DNA of 10,442 nucleotides from assembly GCA_020201485.1 (NCBI GenBank), contig JAIVGT010000012.1:1-10442 (forward strand). Reading direction: 5' to 3'. The notes beneath the pieces are model-generated. The model ran no database searches. It was not told the origin of the DNA and was given only the letters and a program-made list of their open reading frames with translations. Positions 1 through 5,978 of this stretch are shown here, piece by piece. The translations under genes and the position numbers were made by a program. How positions within the stretch are numbered: the stretch's first letter is position 1; the number at the start of each line of letters is the position of its first letter. This DNA is from Halobacteriales archaeon (GTDB lineage: Archaea > Thermoplasmatota > SW-10-69-26 > JACQPN01 > JAIVGT01).

Positions 1-2
1 GC

Positions 3-203
3 ACGGGCGCGTGCGAGGTGCACGTGGACGCCGGCCGGGGCGCGGTGGGCCTGAAGCCGCTGACGGAGCCCGCCCCGGACGCTTGGCCGGTGCGGGACGG
101 AGCCGTGTTGTGCAAGGAGGCGGCGAAGGTCCTGGGCGCGGGGCCGGCCACGGCGCGCTGGAGCGACCGCCTCGGCATGCTCGTGGTCACGCGGGGGCTG
201 TAG
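3..203 (+). CDS. C-terminal part of a protein with an 'ARW'-type C-terminal domain (5' end outside window)
   Basis: The frame is open from the left edge to a TAG at 201-203, with third positions almost always G or C, as in the neighbouring genes. A GTG at 18 could start a 61-residue protein, but the open frame to the edge makes a truncated longer gene more likely. The function is not recognised. The visible 67 residues look like a small mixed alpha/beta domain (GRGAVGLKPL, then KVLGAGPATARW, ending LGMLVVTRGL). By eye it aligns with the C-terminus of the next gene: in a gap-free stretch of 32 residues about 12 are identical, including LG-x-G, A-R-W and G-x-L. The next start codon follows the stop directly, so the two genes are surely cotranscribed and probably translationally coupled. 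Coding status is fairly secure; the role is unknown. Confidence 0.65.
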   Translation, partial: TGACEVHVDAGRGAVGLKPLTEPAPDAWPVRDGAVLCKEAAKVLGAGPATARWSDRLGMLVVTRGL

Positions 204-1229
204 ATGGCCTACGCCAAGGGCTCGTACGAGCACCGCATCCTGGCGCATCTGAAGCGCAACGGGCGCGCCTCCCTCGCCGAGTTCTTCCCCGTCGCGCGCA
301 TCGACACGACCGCCGTCAAGAACCTCGTCAAGGAGCTGACGAAGCGCGGCGAGCTGGAGGAGTACAAGCCCGGCCACTACCAGCTCGGGCCGAACGCGCC
401 GGAGCTGGAGCACGACCCGCAGGCGGAGCTGGGCGAGCGCATCCTGGGAGTGCTGGGCGAGAAGGGCCGCGCGACGCGCAACGCGCTGTCCAGCGCCACC
501 GGGCAGCCCGCCGGCGCGCTGAAGGACGTGCTCAAGGGCCTCGCGGACCGCGGCCTCATCGAGATGGACAGCAGCGGGTGGAGCCTGACGAAGCGGGGCC
601 AGGCGCGCGTGCCCTCGCTCGCCGAGGCGGAGCCGACGCCGAAGGAGGAGAAGCAGGCCCGGCGCAGGGCGAAGCTGCCCCCGGCGCCGCCGAAGCCTAC
701 GATGCCCGCGGAGCCGCCGAAGGTCGCGCCGGCCCCCATGGTTCCGGCCCTGCCGAAGACGGTTCCTGCACCCGCGCCGCCGCCACAGGTGACGCGGCCG
801 AGCGCTATCGTGAGGCCAACGCCATCGCCGCAGGTGGTGCCAGCGTCGGCAGCGAGCCTCCCCGTCCCTCCACCGAAGCCGCTGGCGAAAGCTCCCGCGC
901 CGACACCGCGGCCGGCAGCGTCGAAGCCGGTGACGCCGGCGTGGGACGACGGCTTCGTGTTCGTGAGGGTGCCGAGAGTGCCCTTCGCCCGCGTCACGGC
1001 CGGCGTGCTCGACGTCAGCGACGCCGCGCTGCCCGATGGCTGGGTGGAACTGCGCTGGGACGGGACGGGCCGCAGGATGGCCGTGGTCCCCTTGCAAGAG
1101 CGGACCCGACAAGCGGTCCGGATGGAGGCAGGATGTGTCGCGACGCCGCACAGCGCGGCGTTGCTCGGCGAAGGTCGCTTCCCTGCTCGCTGGGACGCCC
1201 CCGTCGGCGCCTTGCTCGTCGGCGCCTAG
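204..1229 (+). CDS. Tandem winged-helix protein with proline-rich linker and C-terminal 'ARW' domain
   Basis: A 341-residue protein, not a named family that I recognise. Residues 5-62 form a winged-helix unit: a helix (YEHRILAHLKRNG), a second helix, a recognition-type helix (TTAVKNLVKELTKRGELEEY) and a beta wing (GHYQLG). Residues 73-130 repeat the pattern (ERILGVLGEKGRA, then LKDVLKGLADRGLIEMDSSGWSLT). Residues 140-247 are a Pro/Ala/Lys-rich, presumably disordered linker. Residues 250-341 form a compact domain with GRRMAVVPL and FPARW, matching the end of the upstream gene. There is no signal peptide or membrane helix, so it should be cytoplasmic. The ATG at 204 touches the preceding TAG, which supports this start. 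A DNA-binding regulator is the natural reading of the winged helices, but this type also occurs in non-regulatory DNA/RNA-binding and protein-interaction modules. No ligand or target can be read. Confidence 0.85.
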   Translation: MAYAKGSYEHRILAHLKRNGRASLAEFFPVARIDTTAVKNLVKELTKRGELEEYKPGHYQLGPNAPELEHDPQAELGERILGVLGEKGRATRNALSSATGQPAGALKDVLKGLADRGLIEMDSSGWSLTKRGQARVPSLAEAEPTPKEEKQARRRAKLPPAPPKPTMPAEPPKVAPAPMVPALPKTVPAPAPPPQVTRPSAIVRPTPSPQVVPASAASLPVPPPKPLAKAPAPTPRPAASKPVTPAWDDGFVFVRVPRVPFARVTAGVLDVSDAALPDGWVELRWDGTGRRMAVVPLQERTRQAVRMEAGCVATPHSAALLGEGRFPARWDAPVGALLVGA

Positions 1230-1517
1230 TTCATCCACGCGTCGGGAGGGGGGCTGTGGGGGGAATCCGCAGCCCGGCGGGGGGCTCTGCGCACGGCTTC
1301 GCGCCGACATCGCGAGCTTTCCCTCCGGCTGAAACTACCGGCGACCTCCCCTGTGCAACATGATGCACCGGCGGCGCATGCGCCAGCCATGCGCTCGCTT
1401 CCCACCCGCGCCCCAAGGACGGCCACCTGCCGCGCGCCTCGACGACGCGCCGCGCCGCCATCGCCAGCCGTGCGCCGCTCCACCGAGGACATGTGCGCGA
1501 CGCCGCGGTCCCGCGAC
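1230..1517. other. Non-coding stretch after the winged-helix gene
   Basis: No gene is supported here on either strand. The open frames crossing it translate to Arg/Pro/Ala-rich strings with no recognisable domain, typical of shadow frames in GC-rich DNA. The one structure I see is a possible hairpin about 22 bases after the stop of the winged-helix gene: arms 1251-1258 and 1268-1275 (8 pairs, one G-T) around a 9-base loop. No T-rich run follows it, so it is not a convincing archaeal terminator. The stretch runs into the iron-sulfur remnant and may itself contain eroded coding sequence. Confidence 0.4.
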
Positions 1518-1592
1518 CGGGTCCTGCTCTTCGACGTGCTGCGGGAGTCCCTCGGCCTGACCGGCACGGAGCCCGCCTGCGACATGGGCGGA
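1518..1592 (+). pseudogene. Remnant of a [2Fe-2S] domain (CoxS / xanthine dehydrogenase small-subunit type)
   Basis: In this frame the translation contains VLLFDVLRESLGLTGT, then EPACDMGG. The small [2Fe-2S] subunits of molybdenum hydroxylases (CO dehydrogenase CoxS, xanthine dehydrogenase, isoquinoline oxidoreductase) have a near-identical signature, roughly LLDVLREDLGLTGTK-x-GCD-x-GQCGACTV. By my count about 15 of 23 positions agree. The match fails exactly where the cluster cysteines belong: after C-D-M-G-G comes N-P-P-A-N rather than C-G-A-C. I see no preceding beta strand of the domain, no second cluster motif (CGFCTPG) and no CRCTGY motif nearby. The frame runs on without homology to a stop at 1689-1691. 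I read this as a decayed fragment of a real gene. Chance resemblance is possible but unlikely at this density of identities. Confidence 0.45.
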
Positions 1593-1700
1593 AATCCTCC
1601 CGCCAACGGCGCTGTCGCGAAAGCCTTCATGAGCCGGGGCGCACGATGCCGCCCTGGCAAGCCTCGATGGTTTGATGCCTTCCCGAGGTGAACGTCCCGG

Positions 1701-1829
1701 ATGATGGCGGCGCCGACGAAAGAAGCGCTGCAGGCCGAGACGGAGCGCCTCTCGCGTCTGATCCGGCAGTTCAGCGAGGTGCCCATCCTGTGGCCCACGC
1801 GGCCCGCCTGGCTGCGTCGCAAGGGATGA
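1701..1829 (+). CDS. Possible small protein, 42 residues, unknown
   Basis: An ATG at 1701 is preceded by GAGGTG (1685-1690), about ten bases upstream, which resembles an archaeal ribosome binding site. The 42 codons encode an N-terminal segment rich in Lys, Glu, Gln and Arg that could form an amphipathic helix (TKEALQAETERLSRLIRQF), then a hydrophobic stretch with Trp and Pro and a basic end (WLRRKG). Unlike the surrounding frames the composition is protein-like, not an Arg/Pro/Ala string. It has no recognised family, signal peptide or conserved cysteines. It lies in a gene-poor region beside a pseudogene remnant, so it may be the surviving start of a longer eroded gene. Supported only by the binding-site spacing and composition. 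Confidence 0.35.
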   Translation: MMAAPTKEALQAETERLSRLIRQFSEVPILWPTRPAWLRRKG

Positions 1830-2249
1830 CGCGTGCGCCCGGGCCGAGCCGCGGCCCGACCCGCCCTTCCAGGGAGACGCGCCATCGCCCGCGATGCTTC
1901 CGGCCAAGCCCAGCTGACCCGGCGCTCGGCGCGGAGAGCCCGGGGGAGATTTCGGTCGCGGTGGTGGCGAGGTCGTTCGGGCCGGGAAGCGGGCACCTTC
2001 GCGGAGCGCGCGGTCATGACCCGGCATCCCGCGGAGCGCAAAGGGCTTCTCGCGGCCGGATGCGGGTGCACGCCGGCCCGGCACGCTCCCCCACGTCCCC
2101 AACACGCGCACCGTCCTCCCCGTCATCGGTGACGCCGGACCACGGCGCGTGGTGCGAGCCCCTCTCGGCCGGGCGTGGTGCTCCCGAGGGCCGTGGTGCT
2201 ACCGGCTCGAACCAATCGCTTCAAGCCTCGCCGGCCGCGAGGGCTCAGC
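1830..2249. other. Gene-poor stretch, nothing identified
   Basis: These 420 bases lie between the 42-residue ORF and the small acidic ORF. All six frames give low-complexity Arg/Pro/Ala/Gly translations or shadows and no known domain. There is no TATA-like AT-rich element, tRNA-like fold or array of repeats. It contains two copies of the ten-base string cgcggagcgc, close together around 2000-2040, and several partial copies of 'cgtggtgct' around 2175-2270; neither is convincing as a functional repeat. It may be decayed coding DNA or plain intergenic sequence. Confidence 0.4.
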
Positions 2250-2495
2250 ATGACCACGGTGGTGCTGTCGCGTGGCGACCACGACCTCGCGGTCGTGGGC
2301 GCATTGTCGGACATGGACGAGGCGGTCGCCATGGACCAGATGCGGTTCGTGCTCGCCTGGGCCATCCGCGTGCAGCGCGTGGCCCGCGCCGAGGACGCGC
2401 CCGCCGGGCCCCTGCCCATCGCCGCGCTCAGCGAGATGCCGGACCCAGGCGCTCCTTCCCTCCCAGGTAGGGACGAAGCACCTTGGGAATCGTGA
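2250..2495 (+). CDS. Small acidic protein of unknown function, 3' end overlapping serS
   Basis: An ATG at 2250 with GAGGG a few bases upstream (about 2239-2243) opens an 81-residue frame. The first ~60 residues look like a genuine folded protein, with a beta-like opening (TTVVLSRGDHDLAVVGAL), an acidic stretch (SDMDEAVAMDQM) and a hydrophobic helix (RFVLAWAIRVQRVARAED); third positions are strongly G/C. From about 2436 the frame crosses the 3' end of the convergent serS gene, and codon choice turns poor (cca, cct, ggt, gca), so the last ~20 residues may be read-through after loss of the original stop. No family is recognised. An in-frame upstream ATG at 2175 would add 25 unconvincing, very basic residues. 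It could be an intact small protein or the start of a truncated gene. Confidence 0.5.
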   Translation: MTTVVLSRGDHDLAVVGALSDMDEAVAMDQMRFVLAWAIRVQRVARAEDAPAGPLPIAALSEMPDPGAPSLPGRDEAPWES

Positions 2496-3723
2496 CGCTG
2501 CCGTCCGGCTGCTGGTGGTTCTCCACCATGGCGACCAAGGCGCGGCTCGTCGCGACCGCGGTGCTGTTCAGGGTGTGCGCGACGCGCTTCTCGCCCCCGA
2601 CCTTGCCCACGCGCACCTTGAGCCGGCGCGCCTGGTAGTCGGTGCAGTTCGAGCAGCTCACGACCTCGATCCACTTCTTCTGCCGCGGGCTCCACGCCTC
2701 GATGTCGTACTTCTTCGCCGCGACGGTGCCGATGTCGCCCGTGCACACGTTCACCACGCGGTGCGGCAGCTCCAGGGTGCGGAAGATGTGCAGCGCGTTC
2801 TCCAGGATGCGCTCGTGCTCCTCCCAGCTCTGCTCCGGCGTGCAGTACACGAACTGCTCCACCTTGTTGAACTGGTGCATGCGGAAGATGCCGCGCGTGT
2901 CCACGCCCCGCGCGCCGATCTCGCGGCGGAAGCACGGGCTGACACCGGCGTAGCGCAGGGGCAGGCGCTCCTCGGGCAGGACCTCGTCCATGTGCATGGC
3001 CCCGATGGCGTGCTCGCTCGTGGCGATGAGGAACAGCTCCTCGCTCCCGCCCTGCACCTTGTACATCACGCTCTCGAAGTCGGCGAGGTCGGTCACGCCC
3101 TCGTACGGCTCGCGCCGCAGCATGAGGGGGACCTGGACGGGCGTGAAGCCGCGCAGCGCGAGCACGTCGAGCGCGTAGCGCTGCAGGGCGAGGTCGAGCA
3201 GGGCCAGGTCGCCCAGGAGGAACACGAACCCCGCGCCGCTCGTCTTCGCCGCGCGCGTGAAGTCCGCCAGGCCCAGCTCCTCCAGCAGCTCGCCGTGCGC
3301 CTGGAGCGCGAAGCCCGGCTCCTTCGGCTCGCCCCACACCTTCACCTGCTGGTTCTCGGAGTCGTCCTTGCCCTCGGGCACCGACCCGTGCAGCAGGTTG
3401 GGCAGGCGGCGCGCGATGCCGTCGAGCTGGACGCGCAGGTCCTGCACCACGGCCTCCTGCCTCGCCGTCAGCTCGGGCAGCTCCTTGCTCCGCGCCTGCG
3501 TGCCCGCCGGGGGAGCTTGCCCGGCCCGCTTCGCCTCGCCCATCTCCTTGCCCAGCCTGTTCCGCTCCGCGCGCAGCGCGTCGAGCTTCGCCAGCTCCTC
3601 GCGCCACGCCTTGTCCCCGGCGAGGAAGTCGTCGAAGCGCCGCAGCACCTCCGGGTCGTGCCGGCGCTCGAGGTTGGCGCGGACCAGGCCGGGCTGCTTG
3701 CGCAGGAGCTCGACGTCGAGCAT
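2428..3723 (-). CDS. serS: Seryl-tRNA synthetase (class II, standard type)
   Basis: Charges tRNA-Ser (and tRNA-Sec where present) with serine in the cytoplasm, through a seryl-adenylate. The 431-residue product has the usual length. Residues 1-105 form the N-terminal tRNA-binding arm, with a long coiled coil rich in Glu, Arg, Leu and Lys. The class II core follows: motif 1 around 195-222 (VQVPLMLRREPYEGVTDL), the serine-site TSE at 235-238, motif 2 at 264-286 (CFRREIGARGVDTRGIFRMH) and motif 3 at 385-418 (LNSTAVATSRALVAMVENH, then IPKVLRPYLGGKE). This is the common bacterial/archaeal enzyme, not the zinc-dependent form of some methanogens. The ATG gives a normal MLDVELLRKQP start with no evident Shine-Dalgarno sequence, so a leaderless or short-leader transcript is plausible. 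It lies 46 bases after the last copper-protein gene on the same strand and may share its transcript. Its final 68 bases overlap the convergent small ORF. Confidence 0.97.
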   Translation of the reverse strand: MLDVELLRKQPGLVRANLERRHDPEVLRRFDDFLAGDKAWREELAKLDALRAERNRLGKEMGEAKRAGQAPPAGTQARSKELPELTARQEAVVQDLRVQLDGIARRLPNLLHGSVPEGKDDSENQQVKVWGEPKEPGFALQAHGELLEELGLADFTRAAKTSGAGFVFLLGDLALLDLALQRYALDVLALRGFTPVQVPLMLRREPYEGVTDLADFESVMYKVQGGSEELFLIATSEHAIGAMHMDEVLPEERLPLRYAGVSPCFRREIGARGVDTRGIFRMHQFNKVEQFVYCTPEQSWEEHERILENALHIFRTLELPHRVVNVCTGDIGTVAAKKYDIEAWSPRQKKWIEVVSCSNCTDYQARRLKVRVGKVGGEKRVAHTLNSTAVATSRALVAMVENHQQPDGSVTIPKVLRPYLGGKERLGPASR

Positions 3724-3769
3724 GACGGGGGCGCACGGAGCAAGCCGCGCATGAACGTTTCGTGCCGGC

Positions 3770-4120
3770 TCAGGCCGGGGGCTCGGCCGCGACCACGAGC
3801 ACGCCGAACATGCCGGAGTGGAAGACGCAGAAGTACACCCACGCCCCGGGCTGGGCGAAGGCCACGCTGCCCGACTGGCCCGCGCCCAGCACGTCCGTGC
3901 CCCATTGCTGCGTGAGGAAGTCGGTCGCGGTGTGGTCCTCGTCGTCGTGGTTCACCCACGTGACCGTGCTCCCCAGGCCCACGACCAGGACCTGGGGGTG
4001 GAAGCGCAGGTCGGCGATGTCCACGGTGTGCACGCCGATGCCCGCGTCCGGCGGGAGGTTCACCACGGCGAGCGCCGGCGCGGCGAGGGCGAGGCAGGCC
4101 AGGAGGAGCGCGGGGCGCAC
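3770..4120 (-). CDS. Secreted single-domain blue copper protein (plastocyanin/amicyanin-like)
   Basis: A 116-residue cupredoxin, fourth in the copper operon. Residues 1-18 are a signal peptide (MRPALLLACLALAAPALA). The mature part is a plastocyanin-like beta sandwich with the type I site intact: His63 in NHDDEDHTAT, then Cys98, His101 and Met104 in YFCVFHSGM. The Cys-x2-His-x2-Met spacing is that of amicyanin rather than plastocyanin (Cys-x2-His-x4-Met). The likely role is one-electron carrier or copper-binding protein outside the membrane; no partner can be named. The start codon is GTG at 4120, one base after the upstream stop, so translational coupling is expected. The ligand loop is strongly acidic (DDED). 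The short tail AAEPPA has no membrane anchor, and there is no lipobox cysteine at the signal-peptide end. Confidence 0.9.
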   Translation of the reverse strand: MRPALLLACLALAAPALAVVNLPPDAGIGVHTVDIADLRFHPQVLVVGLGSTVTWVNHDDEDHTATDFLTQQWGTDVLGAGQSGSVAFAQPGAWVYFCVFHSGMFGVLVVAAEPPA

Positions 4121-4121
4121 C

Positions 4122-4463
4122 TCAGACCACCACGACGAGGTAGCCGATCATGCCGTGGTGGAACACGCAGTGGTACGTGTACACGGCGGGGCCGGGGAGG
4201 GAGATGCTGGCGGATTGGCCCTGCTCCAGGACGGGCGTGGCCCAGGCCCCGTTGTCCTCCGTCGCGGTGTGGTGGATGTTGCCGTGGTTCACCCAGGTCA
4301 CGGTCGTCCCCGGGGCGACGACGAGGACCTCGGGGCTGAACTGGAAGTTCGTGATGTCCACCTGCGTGCCCGCGCCCACGTAGGGCGGCACACCCACGGG
4401 CAGGGCCATGGCCAGCGGGAAGGTCGCGAGGGCGGCGAGCAGGAACGGGGTCGTGGCGCGCAT
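4122..4463 (-). CDS. Secreted single-domain blue copper protein
   Basis: A 113-residue cupredoxin, third in the operon. Residues 1-20 are a signal peptide (MRATTPFLLAALATFPLAMA). The domain shows the usual strands (VDITNFQFSPEVLVVAPGTTVTWVNH) and the copper ligands His65 (in NIHHTATED), Cys99, His102 and Met105 (in YHCVFHHGM). Amicyanin-type Cys-x2-His-x2-Met spacing is kept. Extra histidines sit next to two ligands (His64 and His103) and might affect copper affinity or offer a second weak metal site; this is inference. The chain ends eight residues after the Met ligand on the last strand (GYLVVVV), so it is a minimal domain with no linker or anchor. The ATG is four bases after the upstream stop and one base separates its own stop from the next start, showing a tightly packed operon. 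Confidence 0.92.
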   Translation of the reverse strand: MRATTPFLLAALATFPLAMALPVGVPPYVGAGTQVDITNFQFSPEVLVVAPGTTVTWVNHGNIHHTATEDNGAWATPVLEQGQSASISLPGPAVYTYHCVFHHGMIGYLVVVV

Positions 4464-4467
4464 GGGT

Positions 4468-5178
4468 TCACCCGAGGGGTTCGAGGAGGTCGATGCCGGG
4501 CACGCCGCCGACGAGGACGTGCGTCGAGGCTTGCCCGAGGTTGTTGGATTCGTCGGATTCGGTCCAGGCCTGGGCCGCGTCGGCCTCGGCGGAGAGCGTG
4601 AAGTCGCCGACCTTGGCCGCGGTCTGCCAGCGGAAGGTCGCGGTGGCGGTGTCGCCGAGCGGGCCGAGGAGGGGCACGTCCGCGTCCCCGATGGGGCGCA
4701 GCGTGCCGTGGTAGGCGTAGCCCAGGCGCAGGCTCGTGGCCCCGAGTGCGCCGAGGCCGTCGTTGCGCACCGTGACGCCGATGCTCTTCGTCACCCCGGG
4801 CACGAGGTCGGTCACGGAGATGCCTGCGATGCGCGCGTCCGGCAGGCCTTCGAGGTCCGCGACGACGACCTTCGCCTGCATCGCCGGGTGGAACAGGCAG
4901 TGGTAGCGGAACGTGCCCAGGTCGGCGAAGGCCACGGTGAAGGAGTCGCCGGGCGCGATGCTGCCCGAGTCGAAGTCGCCCGTGTCGCTCGTCACGGTGT
5001 GTCCGAGCCCGGCGATGTTCGTCCAGCGCACCGTGCCCCCGGGGGCGATGGCGGTGGTCGCCGGGCTGAACAGGTAGCTGTCGATGGTGACGTCGGCCTC
5101 GGCCGGACGCGGCAGCGCGCTGCCCCATGGCCCGAGGAGGAGGGGGAGCAGGGGGAGGAGGAGCACGCCGCGCCGCAT
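4468..5178 (-). CDS. Secreted blue copper protein with C-terminal CARDB domain (second copy)
   Basis: A 236-residue two-domain protein. Residues 1-21 are a signal peptide with a run of Leu and Pro. Residues 28-107 are the cupredoxin: His60 (GLGHTVTSD), Cys94, His97 and Met100 (YHCLFHPAM). Residues 113-224 fit a CARDB-type Ig-like domain: it starts LPDARIAGISVTDLVPG, continues SIGVTVRNDGLG and ends EADAAQAWTESDESNNLGQ, the 'E-DE-NN' ending being typical of CARDB. CARDB domains are cell-adhesion-like modules of archaeal and bacterial surface proteins, so this one probably places the copper site on a surface layer or partner; that is inference. The tail GVPGIDLLEPLG nearly repeats that of the first copy. 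Three bases separate it from the preceding gene. No membrane anchor is visible. Confidence 0.9.
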   Translation of the reverse strand: MRRGVLLLPLLPLLLGPWGSALPRPAEADVTIDSYLFSPATTAIAPGGTVRWTNIAGLGHTVTSDTGDFDSGSIAPGDSFTVAFADLGTFRYHCLFHPAMQAKVVVADLEGLPDARIAGISVTDLVPGVTKSIGVTVRNDGLGALGATSLRLGYAYHGTLRPIGDADVPLLGPLGDTATATFRWQTAAKVGDFTLSAEADAAQAWTESDESNNLGQASTHVLVGGVPGIDLLEPLG

Positions 5179-5181
5179 GGG

Positions 5182-5895
5182 TCACCCGAGGGGCTCCAGG
5201 AGGTCCACGCCCGGGACGCCCGCGAGCAGGACGCCGGTCGTCGCCTCGCCCACGTTGTTGTCCTCGTCCGCCTCGTCCAGCTCGTGGCCGCTGTCCGCCT
5301 CCGCCACGAGGACGAAGTCGCCGAGCTTGCCCAGCGTCGCCCAGGCGAAGCTCGCCACCGCCGTGTCGCCCAGCGGGCCGATGGGCCCGACCTGCGCCTC
5401 GCCGATGGTGTGGAGCGTGCCGTGGTAGAGGTAGCTGAGGCGCACCGTGGCGGGCGCGGCGTTGTTCACGCCGACGTTGCGCACGAGCACGTCCACCGTC
5501 TTCGCCACGCCCGGGGTCACGTCCGTGATGGTCATGTTCACGACGAGCAGGTCGGGCAGGCCCTGCGGGTCGCCGACCTGGACGGTGGCCGTCATCGTCG
5601 GGTGGAAGTTGCAGTGGTAGGTGAACGTGCCCGCCGCGGACATGCGCACGGCGGCGCTCGACCCGGGGGCGAGGGTGCCGGTGTCGAAGGTGCTCAGGTC
5701 GTCGCTCGTCGCCGTGTGCGAGACGACGTCGTTGTTCGTCCACTGCACGAAGTCGCCGACCTGCACCGCGACCGGCGTCGGGTTGAAGGAGAAGTGCTCG
5801 ATGCTCACGTCCGCCGTCGCGCTCGGGGCGGGCCCGGCGCTGGCCACGGGGAGCAGGAGCAGGAGCAGGGGGAGGAGGAGCAGGGCGCGCGCCAT
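5182..5895 (-). CDS. Secreted blue copper protein with C-terminal CARDB domain (first gene of copper operon)
   Basis: The first gene of the minus-strand operon, 237 residues from the ATG at 5895. The frame stays open upstream but that part is the antisense shadow of the eS1 gene, and only the 5895 start puts the signal peptide first (MARALLLLPLLLLLLPVASA). Residues 28-107 are the cupredoxin, with His60 (VVSHTATSD) and Cys95, His98, Met101 (YHCNFHPTM). Residues 113-224 are a CARDB-type domain (LPDLLVVNMTITDVTPGVAKTVDVLV, closing with ELDEADEDNNVGE). The end GVPGVDLLEPLG matches the neighbouring gene. The two CARDB copper proteins therefore arose by duplication of the whole gene. Probable role: extracellular electron transfer or copper binding. 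Its promoter must lie in the 169 bases shared with the divergent eS1 gene. Confidence 0.92.
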   Translation of the reverse strand: MARALLLLPLLLLLLPVASAGPAPSATADVSIEHFSFNPTPVAVQVGDFVQWTNNDVVSHTATSDDLSTFDTGTLAPGSSAAVRMSAAGTFTYHCNFHPTMTATVQVGDPQGLPDLLVVNMTITDVTPGVAKTVDVLVRNVGVNNAAPATVRLSYLYHGTLHTIGEAQVGPIGPLGDTAVASFAWATLGKLGDFVLVAEADSGHELDEADEDNNVGEATTGVLLAGVPGVDLLEPLG

Positions 5896-5978
5896 CGCGG
5901 CGGGCAGCCGGCAGGTGGGCCATGAAGGTTGGCTGGAGGATGGCGTCGCGAGCCAGGCTCCATCCCCCCGGCGCAGCG

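Noticed and set aside
1251..1275. Hairpin after the winged-helix gene as terminator
   Set aside because: The stem is good (8 pairs) but no T-rich run follows, and archaeal termination depends mainly on T tracts; a stem like this is common in GC-rich DNA.
11..1363. Plus-strand open frame of 450 codons covering the winged-helix gene
   Set aside because: Another frame of the same DNA gives two winged helices and a coherent C-terminal domain; this one is an Arg/Gly/Ala string.
1226..2126. Minus-strand open frames of 263 and 281 codons in the gene-poor stretch
   Set aside because: Basic, low-complexity translations without domains, start signals or protein-like composition.
2204..2213. ggctcgaacc, resembling a tRNA T-loop on the minus strand
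   Set aside because: The flanking bases do not form the five-pair T stem, and no anticodon or acceptor arm could be placed.
2428..3723. Continuation of serS to 2123 through an alternative frame (537 codons)
   Set aside because: The serS frame ends normally after LRPYLGGKE, and the longer frame is a different reading frame with no synthetase motifs.
5852..5884. Purine-rich gagcaggagcagg low-complexity run as a regulatory repeat
   Set aside because: It is the leucine-run coding sequence of a signal peptide read on the opposite strand; the neighbouring signal peptide gene shows the same effect.
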